A stretch of 64,000 nt of DNA, taken from assembly GCA_949130495.1 (NCBI GenBank), contig OX422218.1, positions 42,292,651 through 42,356,650 on the forward strand, read 5' to 3'. A model generated the notes under the pieces. That model saw only the letters and a program-made list of their open reading frames with translations, ran no database searches and was not told the origin of the DNA. This document shows positions 46,606-56,767 of the stretch, one piece after another (within the stretch, counting starts at the first letter, position 1; each line of letters starts with the position of its first letter). The DNA comes from Sambucus nigra (taxonomy: Eukaryota > Streptophyta > Magnoliopsida > Dipsacales > Adoxaceae). A program made the position numbers and the translations under genes.

Positions 46606-49600
46606 TGACACCTCGCCCAATTAAACATCGGGTGATCAGGCCTTTATTAAATTAAAACAGGTTTCTCAAATGGTTCATTCTTAGCATCACTGTCGAAAAC
46701 TTTTTAATTACTAATCCCCTAAGTAAAATTAGACCGGTGCCAAATTTTATCTTTCTTAAAACAGATAAATCAACCATGCGAAACAAAGTAAAAATAATCA
46801 AGTACTATAACCCAATCAACAAAGTAAAAGTACAACAGAACAAAAGTATTACCGAATAAACCATCTGCTAAAAATACCAAACAACAATAGAATAATCACT
46901 AGTCTGAAATTAACATCTGAGACTAATACCGGACCAGAAGTCCATACATAGAATAGTGTGAGATCATGTACTAGATCTGAATGAGAGATATTGTCTAGTC
47001 AGAATCCTGTAAGCATCCACTGTGCTACAGCTTTGAGTCCCTGGAAGGAAATCATCATACATGGCGTCCCTGTGGCTGGACACCTAAAAGGTTTTGAAAA
47101 TATTTTATAGCAAGAGTTAGGACTCAAAACATTTTGAAAATATTTAGCAAGCGCTTATCACAATATAAAATGGGGTTATTAATTACACATGTTAGGTTCT
47201 CGTGCACTCTCTTGAGTTTACTCACCCCTCATTTCTTGTGCCCACCTAACGTTCAACACTTAGCCTACCTAGCCATATCTTCCAATCTATCTAGGACTAA
47301 GAATCATTTAAACTTATCTATACTTAAGTTCTCATATTTTCCACACCATACATTCAATAGATTAACATCTCACTAAGGTTAATTAATACACAAGTAACAT
47401 TTTCTCTATGTTATGTTTAGAAACTTCTCATTTAGTTTCACTACTAAATTTCTACAATAATCATAATTTATGTCTTCCCACTTTTGTAATTAAGTTTCAC
47501 TACTTAAATTACCAAATAGATATTCTCCATTTAACGTTACGTTTCATAATTAAGTTTCACCACTTAACTTACCAGTTCGGTATGTATCTTTAAATACATA
47601 ATACATATCAATTTACTAATACACATATGTAGAATATCATCAAGTATATATATTTCACACGCAATATATATACTAAATATCAGTCATTATTATGTTGTCC
47701 TTTTCACACACGTAAAGGACTCTTGGTTCAGAATGATTCATCGACCCCAAGTAAGAATTGGTTCAGAATGATACATCGACCCCAATTATTTATATACACA
47801 AATAAAGAACTCTTGCTTCAGAATTATTCATCGACCCCAACTAAGAATTATCTCGGAATGATACATCTACCCCAATTATTTATAAACACAAAATTCTAGC
47901 TCGGACTCTTTCATCACGCCACCAGTTCAAAGGTTTGGTTCGGCATTTTACATCGACCCAAAACATATTATAACCCTATGTTAGTTCGGAATATCACATC
48001 GACCCTAACATAGTTACTTTAGGTATAAATATCTCGACCTAAAAGATCACATAATTCAGTAGGTACACTCCCGACCTATTAATTATATACGTACGTAATA
48101 TTTTTTTTTATTTTTTTTTATTTTTTTTTTTTTTTGATAACCCTGAACCTCCACACGAACGAGCCCTTTGGACTCCCTCGTGCAAGCTAAACAGGGGGGG
48201 CACTGCGCATGTCCACCTCACACACGAGCCCCGCTTAAATACTGGTAAACCCTGCGGGGGATCGAACCCACGACCGTGCGCCTAACCACACAGCCCTGAG
48301 GAAGCCCTCCAACAGGGGTAGGTATCCGTGGGGAGGGATCGAACTCATGACCTATGGTCAGAGTGAAATCTCATATATTTACCGTACAATATTCACTTTA
48401 CGATTTATCTCATTAATCGCAATTTATTTGAGTATTCACACAACTCTAAGGGTCCTAGTTACCCCTTACATATAATTTCAGTAGCTATTACTTATCCTAC
48501 TGGTCTATTACTTAAATTGAATTTACTTCGCCTCCTACCTCAATTCCGAAGTCCCCGATACTCTACTAAATCGGATTATTCTTGTTGGTTTGTAATCCAA
48601 GCCCTACACCCAATGGCCTTATCGGACCTCAACAATATACCTACTGGTCTCATTCTCACTCCCATATAAGTATATTATAAACCCTAGGATAATAATTCAT
48701 TCCCAAAAATAAACGAATACTTAAACACGAAAAATTTGGGAAAAACAGCTTGCGTCGATCGATCGACTGATGGGTTCGATCGATCGACCTAGTCGATTGA
48801 TCGATAATTCGAGATCGATCATTCGATCGAACATGGACAGACGCAGTTCATCTTCTTTGTTAGTCTTTTCCTCCATTAACAAATCTCCAAACTCCAATAT
48901 AGTCCTCCAAACTTCGACCCAATGATCCTAACATGTTTCCACATATACTAGGACAATTTCTAACGTGTCAAATACATCGAAACTCCAATTCCTTTAAAGA
49001 AATAGTGAATTAAACCCAGAATTTCTTGAAACCCTAGTTATGGTGTTGTTCCCATATTTTCATTCAAAATCCAGATTTTTTTCCAAAAGAATCATCAAGT
49101 CTAATCTGAATATTAATCCTCTACATATGTTAAATCATTCTACATGCGATTCCTATCCCAACATGTATAAAAACCATTATTCTCCTATCAAGATATTGAT
49201 TTAAACAAGACTATTCAAAAACCCTACACATGGGTATTATAACTTTATAATTTTTGCAATAAACAACTTGCCTTATGATTTGTAGGGTCTGATTTCGTGG
49301 TTGTTGTTGATGATTGATGATCTTCATCCTTCAATCCTTCTTCCCCAACATGTTGATAGTGAAAATCTCCTTTCAATCCTTCCCACTTCTCTCTTTTGCC
49401 CTAGAAAATTGTGTCTCTCTCCTCTCTAATGGTATTGGTGTTGTCATGGGTGTTCTAACCCTAACCCCTCTTTCCTACGACTGATAAAAATCTTTCAAAT
49501 TCGTAGGTCTTCATACCCTCTCATGTTAAAAAACCAAAATGCCCCCGAACGGTCTCGGTTTAGTCTAAAATTACCTCGAGACTCAACTAGTACCCCCGGG

Positions 49601-49906
49601 TATACTATTTTGACTAATTTGACCCTTCCGGACACATATGTGACCTCTAAATTATCATTTGAGTCACTTAAAAAATATTATCCGTTCTCACCCCAACACG
49701 CGTTAGGTAACTATTTACCAGTCGCACTAAGTAAATATAATGAGGCAATATAAATCGGTAACTATCTCTCGATTAATATTCCAAAATTATAATTTTTGAT
49801 AAATCTCATTAAATTACTCCACATACGTAATTTAAATAAAACCGTATTTTCTCATTTAATTCTCAAATTTAATTAAATAGAACATTCAGAATTACGGGGT
49901 ATTACA
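46606..49906 (-). repeat. B 5' LTR
   Basis: 3301 bp including a SINE-like insert at 48101-48365. Otherwise it parallels 39168-42646 minus the MITE. Both LTRs share the hairpin arrays and the TCGATCGA cluster. Confidence 0.92.
48101..48365 (-). mobile_element. SINE-like insertion
   Basis: About 265 bp present in only one B LTR; the other reads ATATTTTAATCTCAT without interruption. On the minus strand it ends in a long A-rich tail (plus-strand T runs, 48101-48135) and contains two RNA polymerase III box B-like sequences, GAGTTCGATCCC (about 48335-48346) and GGGTTCGATCCCCC (about 48256-48269). No clear box A or long TSD was found, so it may be 5'-truncated or dimeric. Confidence 0.62.
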
Positions 49907-50396
49907 TCTTGTAAATGTAAATTCCGTACTTAATGGATTTGAGGCTAGGGTCGTCCGAGGTTTTTTCCCGTTGTGGGTTTTTCCCCGTACATCACGGCGT
50001 AGTGGTTTATTATTTATTTTATCTTTCGCAATAACCTAGAACGCATGCTTAGGTAAGAAGATAAAATTTGGTTTTAATAACTACATGTTTAATTTGGTGC
50101 ATAATTAAATATTGGGTAAAGTTAATTTATTTCAAGTCATTTATTAAAATTGGTTTGGCCTAATTTGGAAATAAGGAAAAATATGACTTAGGAAAATTCT
50201 AGGAATTGGGTTAATTAATTGTGTTTAAGTGAAATTAATAGTGTGTGTAATTCCATCCTATTTCACTTTGTTTAATTTTAATTTGTTTAGAAATTAAAAT
50301 TTGTTTAATTGAACCATCACATCGCTTCCGCATCTATTCAAAAAGGAAATACATTTTTTATAAGAAATTAAAAATTGGGGTCCTCGTGTTCCATCA
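49907..50396 (+). repeat. A2 5' LTR, right part
   Basis: Resumes the A2 LTR at TCTTGTAAATG and runs to TTCCATCA. It matches 55436-55925 in the 3' LTR. Confidence 0.92.
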
Positions 50397-50398
50397 AG

Positions 50399-50411
50399 TG
50401 GTATCAGAGCC
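50399..50411 (+). promoter_or_regulatory. A2 primer-binding site
   Basis: TGGTATCAGAGCC, an exact complement to the 3' end of initiator Met tRNA, two bases after the LTR. Confidence 0.95.
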
Positions 50412-50461
50412 AAAGTGATAAATTATTTCGTTAAAGATCCTTTAAATAATTTTTGGCTAAA

Positions 50462-52389
50462 ATGGACTTTTCCCCATTCTCAAAATTTCCTATTTTTAAT
50501 GGTTCTAACTACGCGTACTGGAAAGGGCGAATGAAATCAGCACTAAAATCTATCGACGAGAGAGTTTGGTTATCTGTAGTTAACGAGTGGTCTCCACCAA
50601 CTCATTTAGTAGATAATGAACGTGTTCCCAAATCGGCCGATAGATGGACTGATAATGAGTTTAAACATTCAAATTTTAACTCCTGAGGTTTAAATGCCTT
50701 GTTTAGCGCGGTCACACCGGAAGAATTCAAACGTATTATGACGTGTGAAACCGCTAAACAAGCTTGGGATATTTTACAATTAACTCATGAAGGAACTAGT
50801 TCCGTTAAGACTTCAAAACTCCAAAACCTCGCCACTCAATTTGAAACCATCAAAATGAATGAAAAATAAACTTTTGATGAATTTTATGCTAGACTTTCAG
50901 ACATTGTTAATTCATCTTTTAACTTGGGAGAGAAAATACCCGACAATCGAGTTGTAAACAAAATTTTAAGGTCCTTCCCGATAGATTTATTCCAAAAGTG
51001 ACCGTTTTAAATTCTTTGCCAACTTTAGCCTCTACGAAATTAGAAGAGATTGTAGGTGATTTACAAACCTATGAACTAGACATGTTTCCCTCTAAAACTG
51101 AAAAGAAAATTGAAAGGGGAGTTTCTTTAAAAGTTCGTAAAGAGGAAAAACAAGTAGTAGAGAGCGAGAGTGCCAGTGACTCAGAAGATATGGCCTTGTT
51201 TGCTCGGAAATTTAGAAATTTTCTTAAATTTAACAAAGACAAATTTAAAAATTATTTTAAGAAATTTGAAACTTCTAAGTATGACAAAGCCGAAAGGATC
51301 CCTAAATCTTCTAAAGAAAATTTAAATAGGGACGAGTCAAATAGGTGTTTCGATTGTGAATATTATGGCCATAGGGTTTCTGAATGCCCCACTAAACTAA
51401 GGAAAGAGGGTAAGCGACCCATTTCATATAATGCGACCCTTAGTGATAGTGATGAGGAAGAGGGACCCGATATCCCCATTAAGCCCAACTTTGTGGCTTT
51501 TATGGCTAGTCATGTGAGCACCGGCAATGAATATTCCCGTGAAGATATTCAAACACATGACACTTCCTTGGGCAAAGTTTATGAATCCCTTATTTTTTAT
51601 GGTAGTAATAGTGAACAAGAGAGAAAGAGTGAAAATGATGAGGTTGATGTGAGTGAACTTCAAAATTCTTTTCAAGAATTATTTGAAGAATCTATTAAAT
51701 TAAAAAGATCTAATTTGATGTTAGAAGCGAGTTTGAAAGAGCGTGTCAAGGTCGTTGATGAGAGTACGTTAATTGAAGACCTTAGGACACGAGAGAGAAC
51801 TCTTCGAGAGAAGATAGAATATATAGAAGATGAGAGAGATAGCCTTATGGGATTAATGGAAACCTTGAAAAAAGAGCTTCTTGCTTTTGAAGAGAGAAAT
51901 ATTTTACTACAGTATAACATTTTAGAATTACAAAACAAATTAAAAGACTCTAGTAATGTCAAATTTGATTTGGAGTGTCGTTCGGAGAAATTAGATAAAA
52001 TCTTAAGAACGGTCCAAATTAAAAATGACATGTGTGGTTTAGGCTTCAATTCTTGTAATGAATCTACTAATAAAGACAAAACCAATTTTTTTGGCGAATC
52101 TACTAGGAAAGACTTTAGAAATCACTCCTTAGGTACTCATTTTCGACGTGTTTTTACTTGTGCACATTGTGGTCGAAAATGGCATCTTAGGAAATTTTGT
52201 TTTGATCTTAAACGAATTCCTAGAAAATTCCAATGTAATTTAACCAAGGTAGTTAAAATTCCTACACCCCAAGATATTCATTCTTCATTAATTTGGATTA
52301 GGAAATCCGACTTGGTTGCCTTACAAAATAGGGTTTTTGATTCTCATTTACTTTCACATGCTTCCTCCCTTTCCAAATCTAAAGGTTGA
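50462..52389 (+). pseudogene. A2 gag (UBN2/copia type, two CCHC knuckles), nearly intact
   Basis: Sirevirus-like Gag of about 640 codons from ATG 50462. N-terminal DUF4219-like block: FNGSNYAYWKGRMKSALKSI. UBN2 core: VTPEEFKRIMTCETAKQAWD and TFDEFYARLSDIVNSSF. Lys-rich linker. First zinc knuckle CFDCEYYGHRVSEC (about 51346-51387). Acidic region. Long coiled coil (about 51640-52020: LKERVKVVDESTLIEDL, LKKELLAFEERNILL). Second knuckle CAHCGRKWHLRKFC (about 52160-52200). Tail IWIRKSDLVALQ. Three lesions: TGA at 50684, TAA at 50867 and a one-base loss near 50974. From 50998 it is open for 463 codons. No protease or pol follows. Confidence 0.93.
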
Positions 52390-53916
52390 ATGTGTTAGTC
52401 ATTTGCATACTTTAGAACTTGTACTTCATGATATTCCATTATGCTAATTGAATGCTTGTTTAATCATTTTCTAGTCACTGCCTCATTTCATATCACATGC
52501 TTGAAATTATGATTTTTGTTTATCTTTTGTATATATTTGTTTCATTTTTATTTGCATTAAATGGAAAAATACAAAAAGATTTTTTGTTTATCATTTGTGT
52601 TTTACTTGTTTCATTTAAGCCTAATGAAAAATAAAAATGATTTTTTGTGTGTCCTTTTGAGTAAATATTTCTATTTTTTGGTTAAAAAATGTCAAAAACT
52701 CAAAAAGATATTTTTTTTTTGTATTTTAGTTTGACACACTTTATGTGGCATATACTTGTGTTTGAATCCAAACTTTAACGCTTCCATGTGGCTAGAACTT
52801 TTTGTTTAGATTGTCAATCCTTAAAATGTTCTTTACCATATTTTTATGGAGTATTTGGATTTTGTGTTAACTAAATGGATTCTATTTTTATATGCCTCTA
52901 TTCACACATGCATGAGATCATTTGAAATTCTAATGTCACATGTTATATTTGAGCTTTGTGAGATGTTCTCGTTCCAATGTAGTCATCTACATATTTATGA
53001 CCTAGGAGGACTAATGCATGTCAAAATCCGTTGCACGTGAGATTTGTGAAATAAAAAAATTATATAAATGTGCACAGGGAAGGGCTCCGAAAGGAATAAT
53101 AATCCTTTGCGATAGTAAGCCACCGTTTAGAATGGACCTAAAAGAAATATGTGGTCCAAAGGCCAAAAAACAGAATATATGGCATCAAAAAGAAAAATAA
53201 TTGCCAAGGCCTATGTTTGATTGATATATTCATTCAAAATAAAAGGAATATATATGCTTATTGAGGGAGAATGGATGGCATATCAACGGTTTACACAATG
53301 TACGTTTGTCCTAGTTGTCTTTATTGTCATGACTCTATGTGGTTTGTAGAATCATCAACATGCTAGGCTTGTATGCATTGTGTATGTTTGTTCATTGAGT
53401 TCAATCAATATTGTCACATGAGGTTATATTTAAATGTGATAAAGTTTGCAATCAAATGAGAACTCTGTGAATTTGTTTAAGTGTTTGGGTCTAAATTTAA
53501 TTGTTTTTAGTTAACACCCCTACACTTCCGTTTCCATTTGACACATTTTTTTCCATACGAGTGTGCTAAGCTTAATGTATTTTGTGTCATTTGTGTGTTT
53601 ATATCTATATATATATGTACATGTTCATCATTGATATATTTAAGGTATGTATATATATGATATTTTGTTTGTCATTGCCTTGTTTTCTAGTCCATCTAAG
53701 CTTATACTTCATTATTGGTATCTATCTTGGTGCATTCTTGTTTGATATCACATGCTTAATACTTTATGTATCATATTGGTATCGTTTTCTTGCATCTTAG
53801 TTGATATTCATGTCTTTATATGGATTAGTTATGCTTGTGTTGCTCATATTCTTTACTGTCTAATCACTATAAGTTTCAATGTGTTTAATTAGTCGTATCC
53901 TTTGTCTATTCCTGAA
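52390..53916 (+). other. A2 internal non-coding region
   Basis: AT-rich, no pol. It aligns with 10093-11473 in A1. Short frames (for example 52846-53040 and 53582-53800) are not conserved in A1 and are rejected as genes. Confidence 0.75.
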
Positions 53917-54280
53917 CAAAAAGGGGAAGAATGATAGGGGGAGAAATGGTATATATTCCTATTGTAATCGTAACTTAGTTTGGGAGATTTAACTTAGGGG
54001 GAGTCCCGACCTTCTTTGGTAGATTGTTTTGATAAAAGGGGAGAATTAATTTTGGGGGAGTATTTATTTTAATTGCTTTAAATACTTTGATATTCCCTAT
54101 GCGTTGATAGTTTGCTTAAGTGTGCAGGAATTCTTCTAAAGCGACAACTTTCATCGGAAAGCATTTGATCCTTGGGTTTGAGTCAAGTTTGGGTGGGATA
54201 TGTTTGAGTCTAGTGAGCTAGACGGCCCTTTAGGATTTTTTGTTTGGTTTTTTGTCCCGAAATAGCCAAAGGGGGAGATT
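53917..54280 (+). promoter_or_regulatory. A2 multiple polypurine tracts
   Basis: AAAAAGGGGAAG (53918), AGGGGGAG (53936), AGGGGGAG (53996), AAAAGGGGAG (54035), GGGGGAG (54054) and CAAAGGGGGAGATT next to the 3' LTR. Spacing matches the A1 set. Confidence 0.82.
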
Positions 54281-54507
54281 TGTAAGAACACAATTCTCCA
54301 ATTGAGTCTTAATGTAGTTTTGGCTCAATTCTGGACAAAAATGTTTATTCATAGGATAGTTTAAATTGTAATATATTCAAGCCTATGAAGAGTTTGTTGA
54401 TGTCGTAGCGGCAAAGAGTATAAAGCTTCATCAAAATGTCGTTGTTTATGTGCCTCGTTTCTCCGTCATCAACAATGGTTCCTTGCTCCCAAGGTATGAA
54501 TGCATTA

Positions 54508-54538
<31 letters not shown>

Positions 54539-55925
54539 GGAGCTTGGAACATGTTAATAAGGGTGATAGGTTTAATTAAAACTGTTGTTTATTTTCAGAA
54601 ATATTTAATTAAAACTTTAAATAAAGTTTATAAAGTTTCTGGGCTAAAAATGAAAATATCAAACTTTCTGGAAGTTCGTTCGATATGTCGTTCGAACGAG
54701 TTTTTTGTTCGAACCAGATGTCATTCGAACAAGTTTGCCAACGAGTTCACAGATTGAGTACTGTAACTTCGTTCGAAATGTCGTTCGAATGAGATTTCTA
54801 ACGAGTTCAATTTTCAATACACCGAAATTTCGTTCGAAGGTCGTTAGATGGTCGTTGGAACGAGACTTCGTTCGAACAAAAATTTTGTTCGAACGAGTTT
54901 CCAGCGAGAACAGTTATTTGGCAGTTTTGAGCAGTTTTTTTCCACTTTCTCCACTTATTTCCCCACCATCTTTTCACAGCATATCTAAGTGAGGGAATCA
55001 TTTTTGGAAGATTAACTTACCATATTAACTCCTAGAGAGTGTTTTGAGAGAAAAATCATAAAGAGAAAAATTTCATGTTTTGAGTGATAATGTTCAAAGA
55101 CAAATTCATCTACCACTCTAGTTTTTCACCCATATTTTTGTTTATCCAAGTTCATATATATATACATCTTGCTCGGATTTTGGCACCGGGTTAATCTCTA
55201 CACCGAATTGAAGAGATTTTTTGGGTTTGCTTCTACATTCCTAAAAGAAGAAGAAGTTTTGGTGCAGCATTCTCACATGGTGAAAGGCACCATGTGTGGT
55301 TAACGGTGGGCCTATTGTCCGATCGGTGGATTTCGAGATCACGGTGGATCTCTGTGGTTATCCACTAGGAAGAGGTGGTTAGAAGAAGACGCGTCAAGGC
55401 TTGAGAGGGTTCGAGTTGAGGAAGTAAGTCATTTGTCTTGTAAATCTAAATTTCGTACTTAGTGGATTTGAGGCTAGGGCCGTCCGAGGTTTTTTCCCGT
55501 TGTGTGTTTTCCTCGTACATCGCGGCGGAGTGGTTTATTATTTATTTTATCTTTCACAATCACCTAGAACGCATGCTTAGGTAAGAAGATAAAATTTGGT
55601 TTTAATCACTACATGATTAATTTGGTGCATAATTAAATATTGGCTAAAGTTAATTTATTTCAAGTCATTTATTAAAATTGGTTTGGCGTAATTTGCAAAT
55701 AATGAAAAATATGACTTAGGCAAATTCTAGGACTTGGGTTAATTAATTGTGTTTAAGTGAAATTAATAGTGTATGTGTAATTCCATCCTATTTCACTTTG
55801 TTTAATTTTAATTTGTTTAGAAATAAAAATTTGTTTAATTGAACCATCACATAGCTTCCCCATCTATTGAAAAAGGAAATACATTTTTTATAAGAAATTA
55901 AAAATTGGCGTCACGTGTTCAAACA
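54281..55925 (+). repeat. A2 3' LTR
   Basis: 1645 bp, TGTAAGAACACA to TTCAAACA, with a TTCGAA cluster at 54676-54896 and a (TA)n tract at about 54513-54538. It provides the uninterrupted version of the site where B inserted. Confidence 0.93.
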
Positions 55926-56485
55926 GTCTCTTAGATCGAGGAACCAGGACTATAAAGACCAGTCAGAGCTTATTGCCAAGCTGAAAGATAGGCTTATAGA
56001 GATGGAGGAGGTGGCACTTTTGTTCAAGAAGAAACGGATGCTCTGAAGGCTAAGCTTCTGGATGCTTTTGAGATCAACCAAGTTGGAGAGATCCTTCAAC
56101 AGGATAATTATGCTTTAAGGTGGGAAGTCTCGCTCCTTAGGGAGAATGTGTCGAGCATTGCCCCTCAAGTTTTACGTGGTTCCTCTTCATCGAATGGGCG
56201 TTGAGCTAAGACTAATGATAGTGGTTCAGCTAGGGAGATGGCCGAACTGCAAGGGGATGTTCGCATGACGTACGTGATAGTCGTTGGTCTTCAAAGTGAT
56301 GTTACCCTACTAAGGCACTTGTTCAAGAAAGGCCCTCAGCAGGTGTGGGATGATGGTTACGACCAGGGTTGGACTGATGCTCCAACGAAATTGAAGGAGT
56401 TTAAGGAGTTAGCTTTTATAAGAGGGTGGTTTGAGTTCCCTCAGGGAGTTATAAGTCCCCAGGAACTCTATTATCTGGTATAGGC
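55926..56485 (+). pseudogene. Coiled-coil gag-like gene, continuation after A2
   Basis: Starts with the TSD GTCTC and continues the frame of 37860-37969: LRSRNQDYKDQSELIAKLKD, RLIEMEEV, then after one shift TDALKAKLLDAFEINQVGEI and LQQDNYALRWEVSLLRE. A stop follows SSSNGR; the next open block (56238-56485) has MAELQGDVRMTYVIV, DDGYDQGWTDA and GWFEFPQGVISPQELYYLV. The coiled-coil content and the YDQGW and GWFEFPQG.I.P patterns resemble extra or gag-like ORFs of plant gypsy elements. Family assignment is uncertain. Confidence 0.55.
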
Positions 56486-56767
56486 ATGATATCTCTCCCT
56501 CAACTTTGATGATGATCCCATTCAAAAGGGATGATTGATGGGTTCCTATAGATGCGATCCCAAGACAGCTCCTGGAACCAAATTCGGACGAAGTCGAGGA
56601 GGAATTCGCTCCTCACCCAGATCATGGCCGAATAGCGCGAGTAGATGACTTCCTCTCTCAGCGACCTAGTCCTCATTAGGGTTGAATTACTCAGCATATG
56701 TAACTCTTTGTACACGTAATTATGTAATAAAATAGATATGTTTTCGGAGATTTGCCGACTAAACATG
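56486..56767 (+). other. 3' flank of the gag-like gene
   Basis: Includes decayed codons after the last stop and an A-rich TAATAAAATAGA stretch that may be a polyadenylation signal. It ends at AACAT, the TSD of the solo LTR. Confidence 0.45.

Larger units (their letters stand above)
39168..49906 (-). mobile_element. Element B: large Tekay-like LTR retrotransposon without recognisable pol
   Basis: Minus-strand element inserted in A2's 5' LTR. LTRs run TGTAATACCCCGTAATTC to GGTGTCA on the minus strand. The TSD is TCTTG (39161-39165 and 49907-49911), with two extra bases (CG) at the left junction. The uninterrupted A2 3' LTR reads GTCTTGTAAAT here, confirming the site. A polypurine tract and the residual TTCGAGGACGAAATTCC just before it match the 3' end of Tekay/Del chromoviruses. 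The 4 kb interior lacks recognisable gag-pol, so B resembles a large retrotransposon derivative (LARD). Confidence 0.88.
37970..55925 (+). mobile_element. Element A2: non-autonomous Sirevirus-like (TR-GAG) LTR retrotransposon
   Basis: Same layout as A1: LTR, exact initiator-Met primer site, gag, a pol-less spacer, multiple polypurine tracts, LTR. A perfect 5 bp TSD, GTCTC, flanks it (37965-37969 and 55926-55930). The 5' terminal TG has mutated to TA. Its 5' LTR is split by element B (39168-49906), so A2 without B is about 7.2 kb. Gag is far better preserved than in A1, indicating a younger insertion or a distinct subfamily. Confidence 0.93.

Noticed and set aside
48257..48346. tRNA gene suggested by TTCGATCCC motifs
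   Set aside because: No cloverleaf, acceptor stem or box A at the right distance; better explained by a SINE-like insert.
51424..52085. Minus-strand frames opposite A2 gag
   Set aside because: Shadows of the well-supported plus-strand gag.
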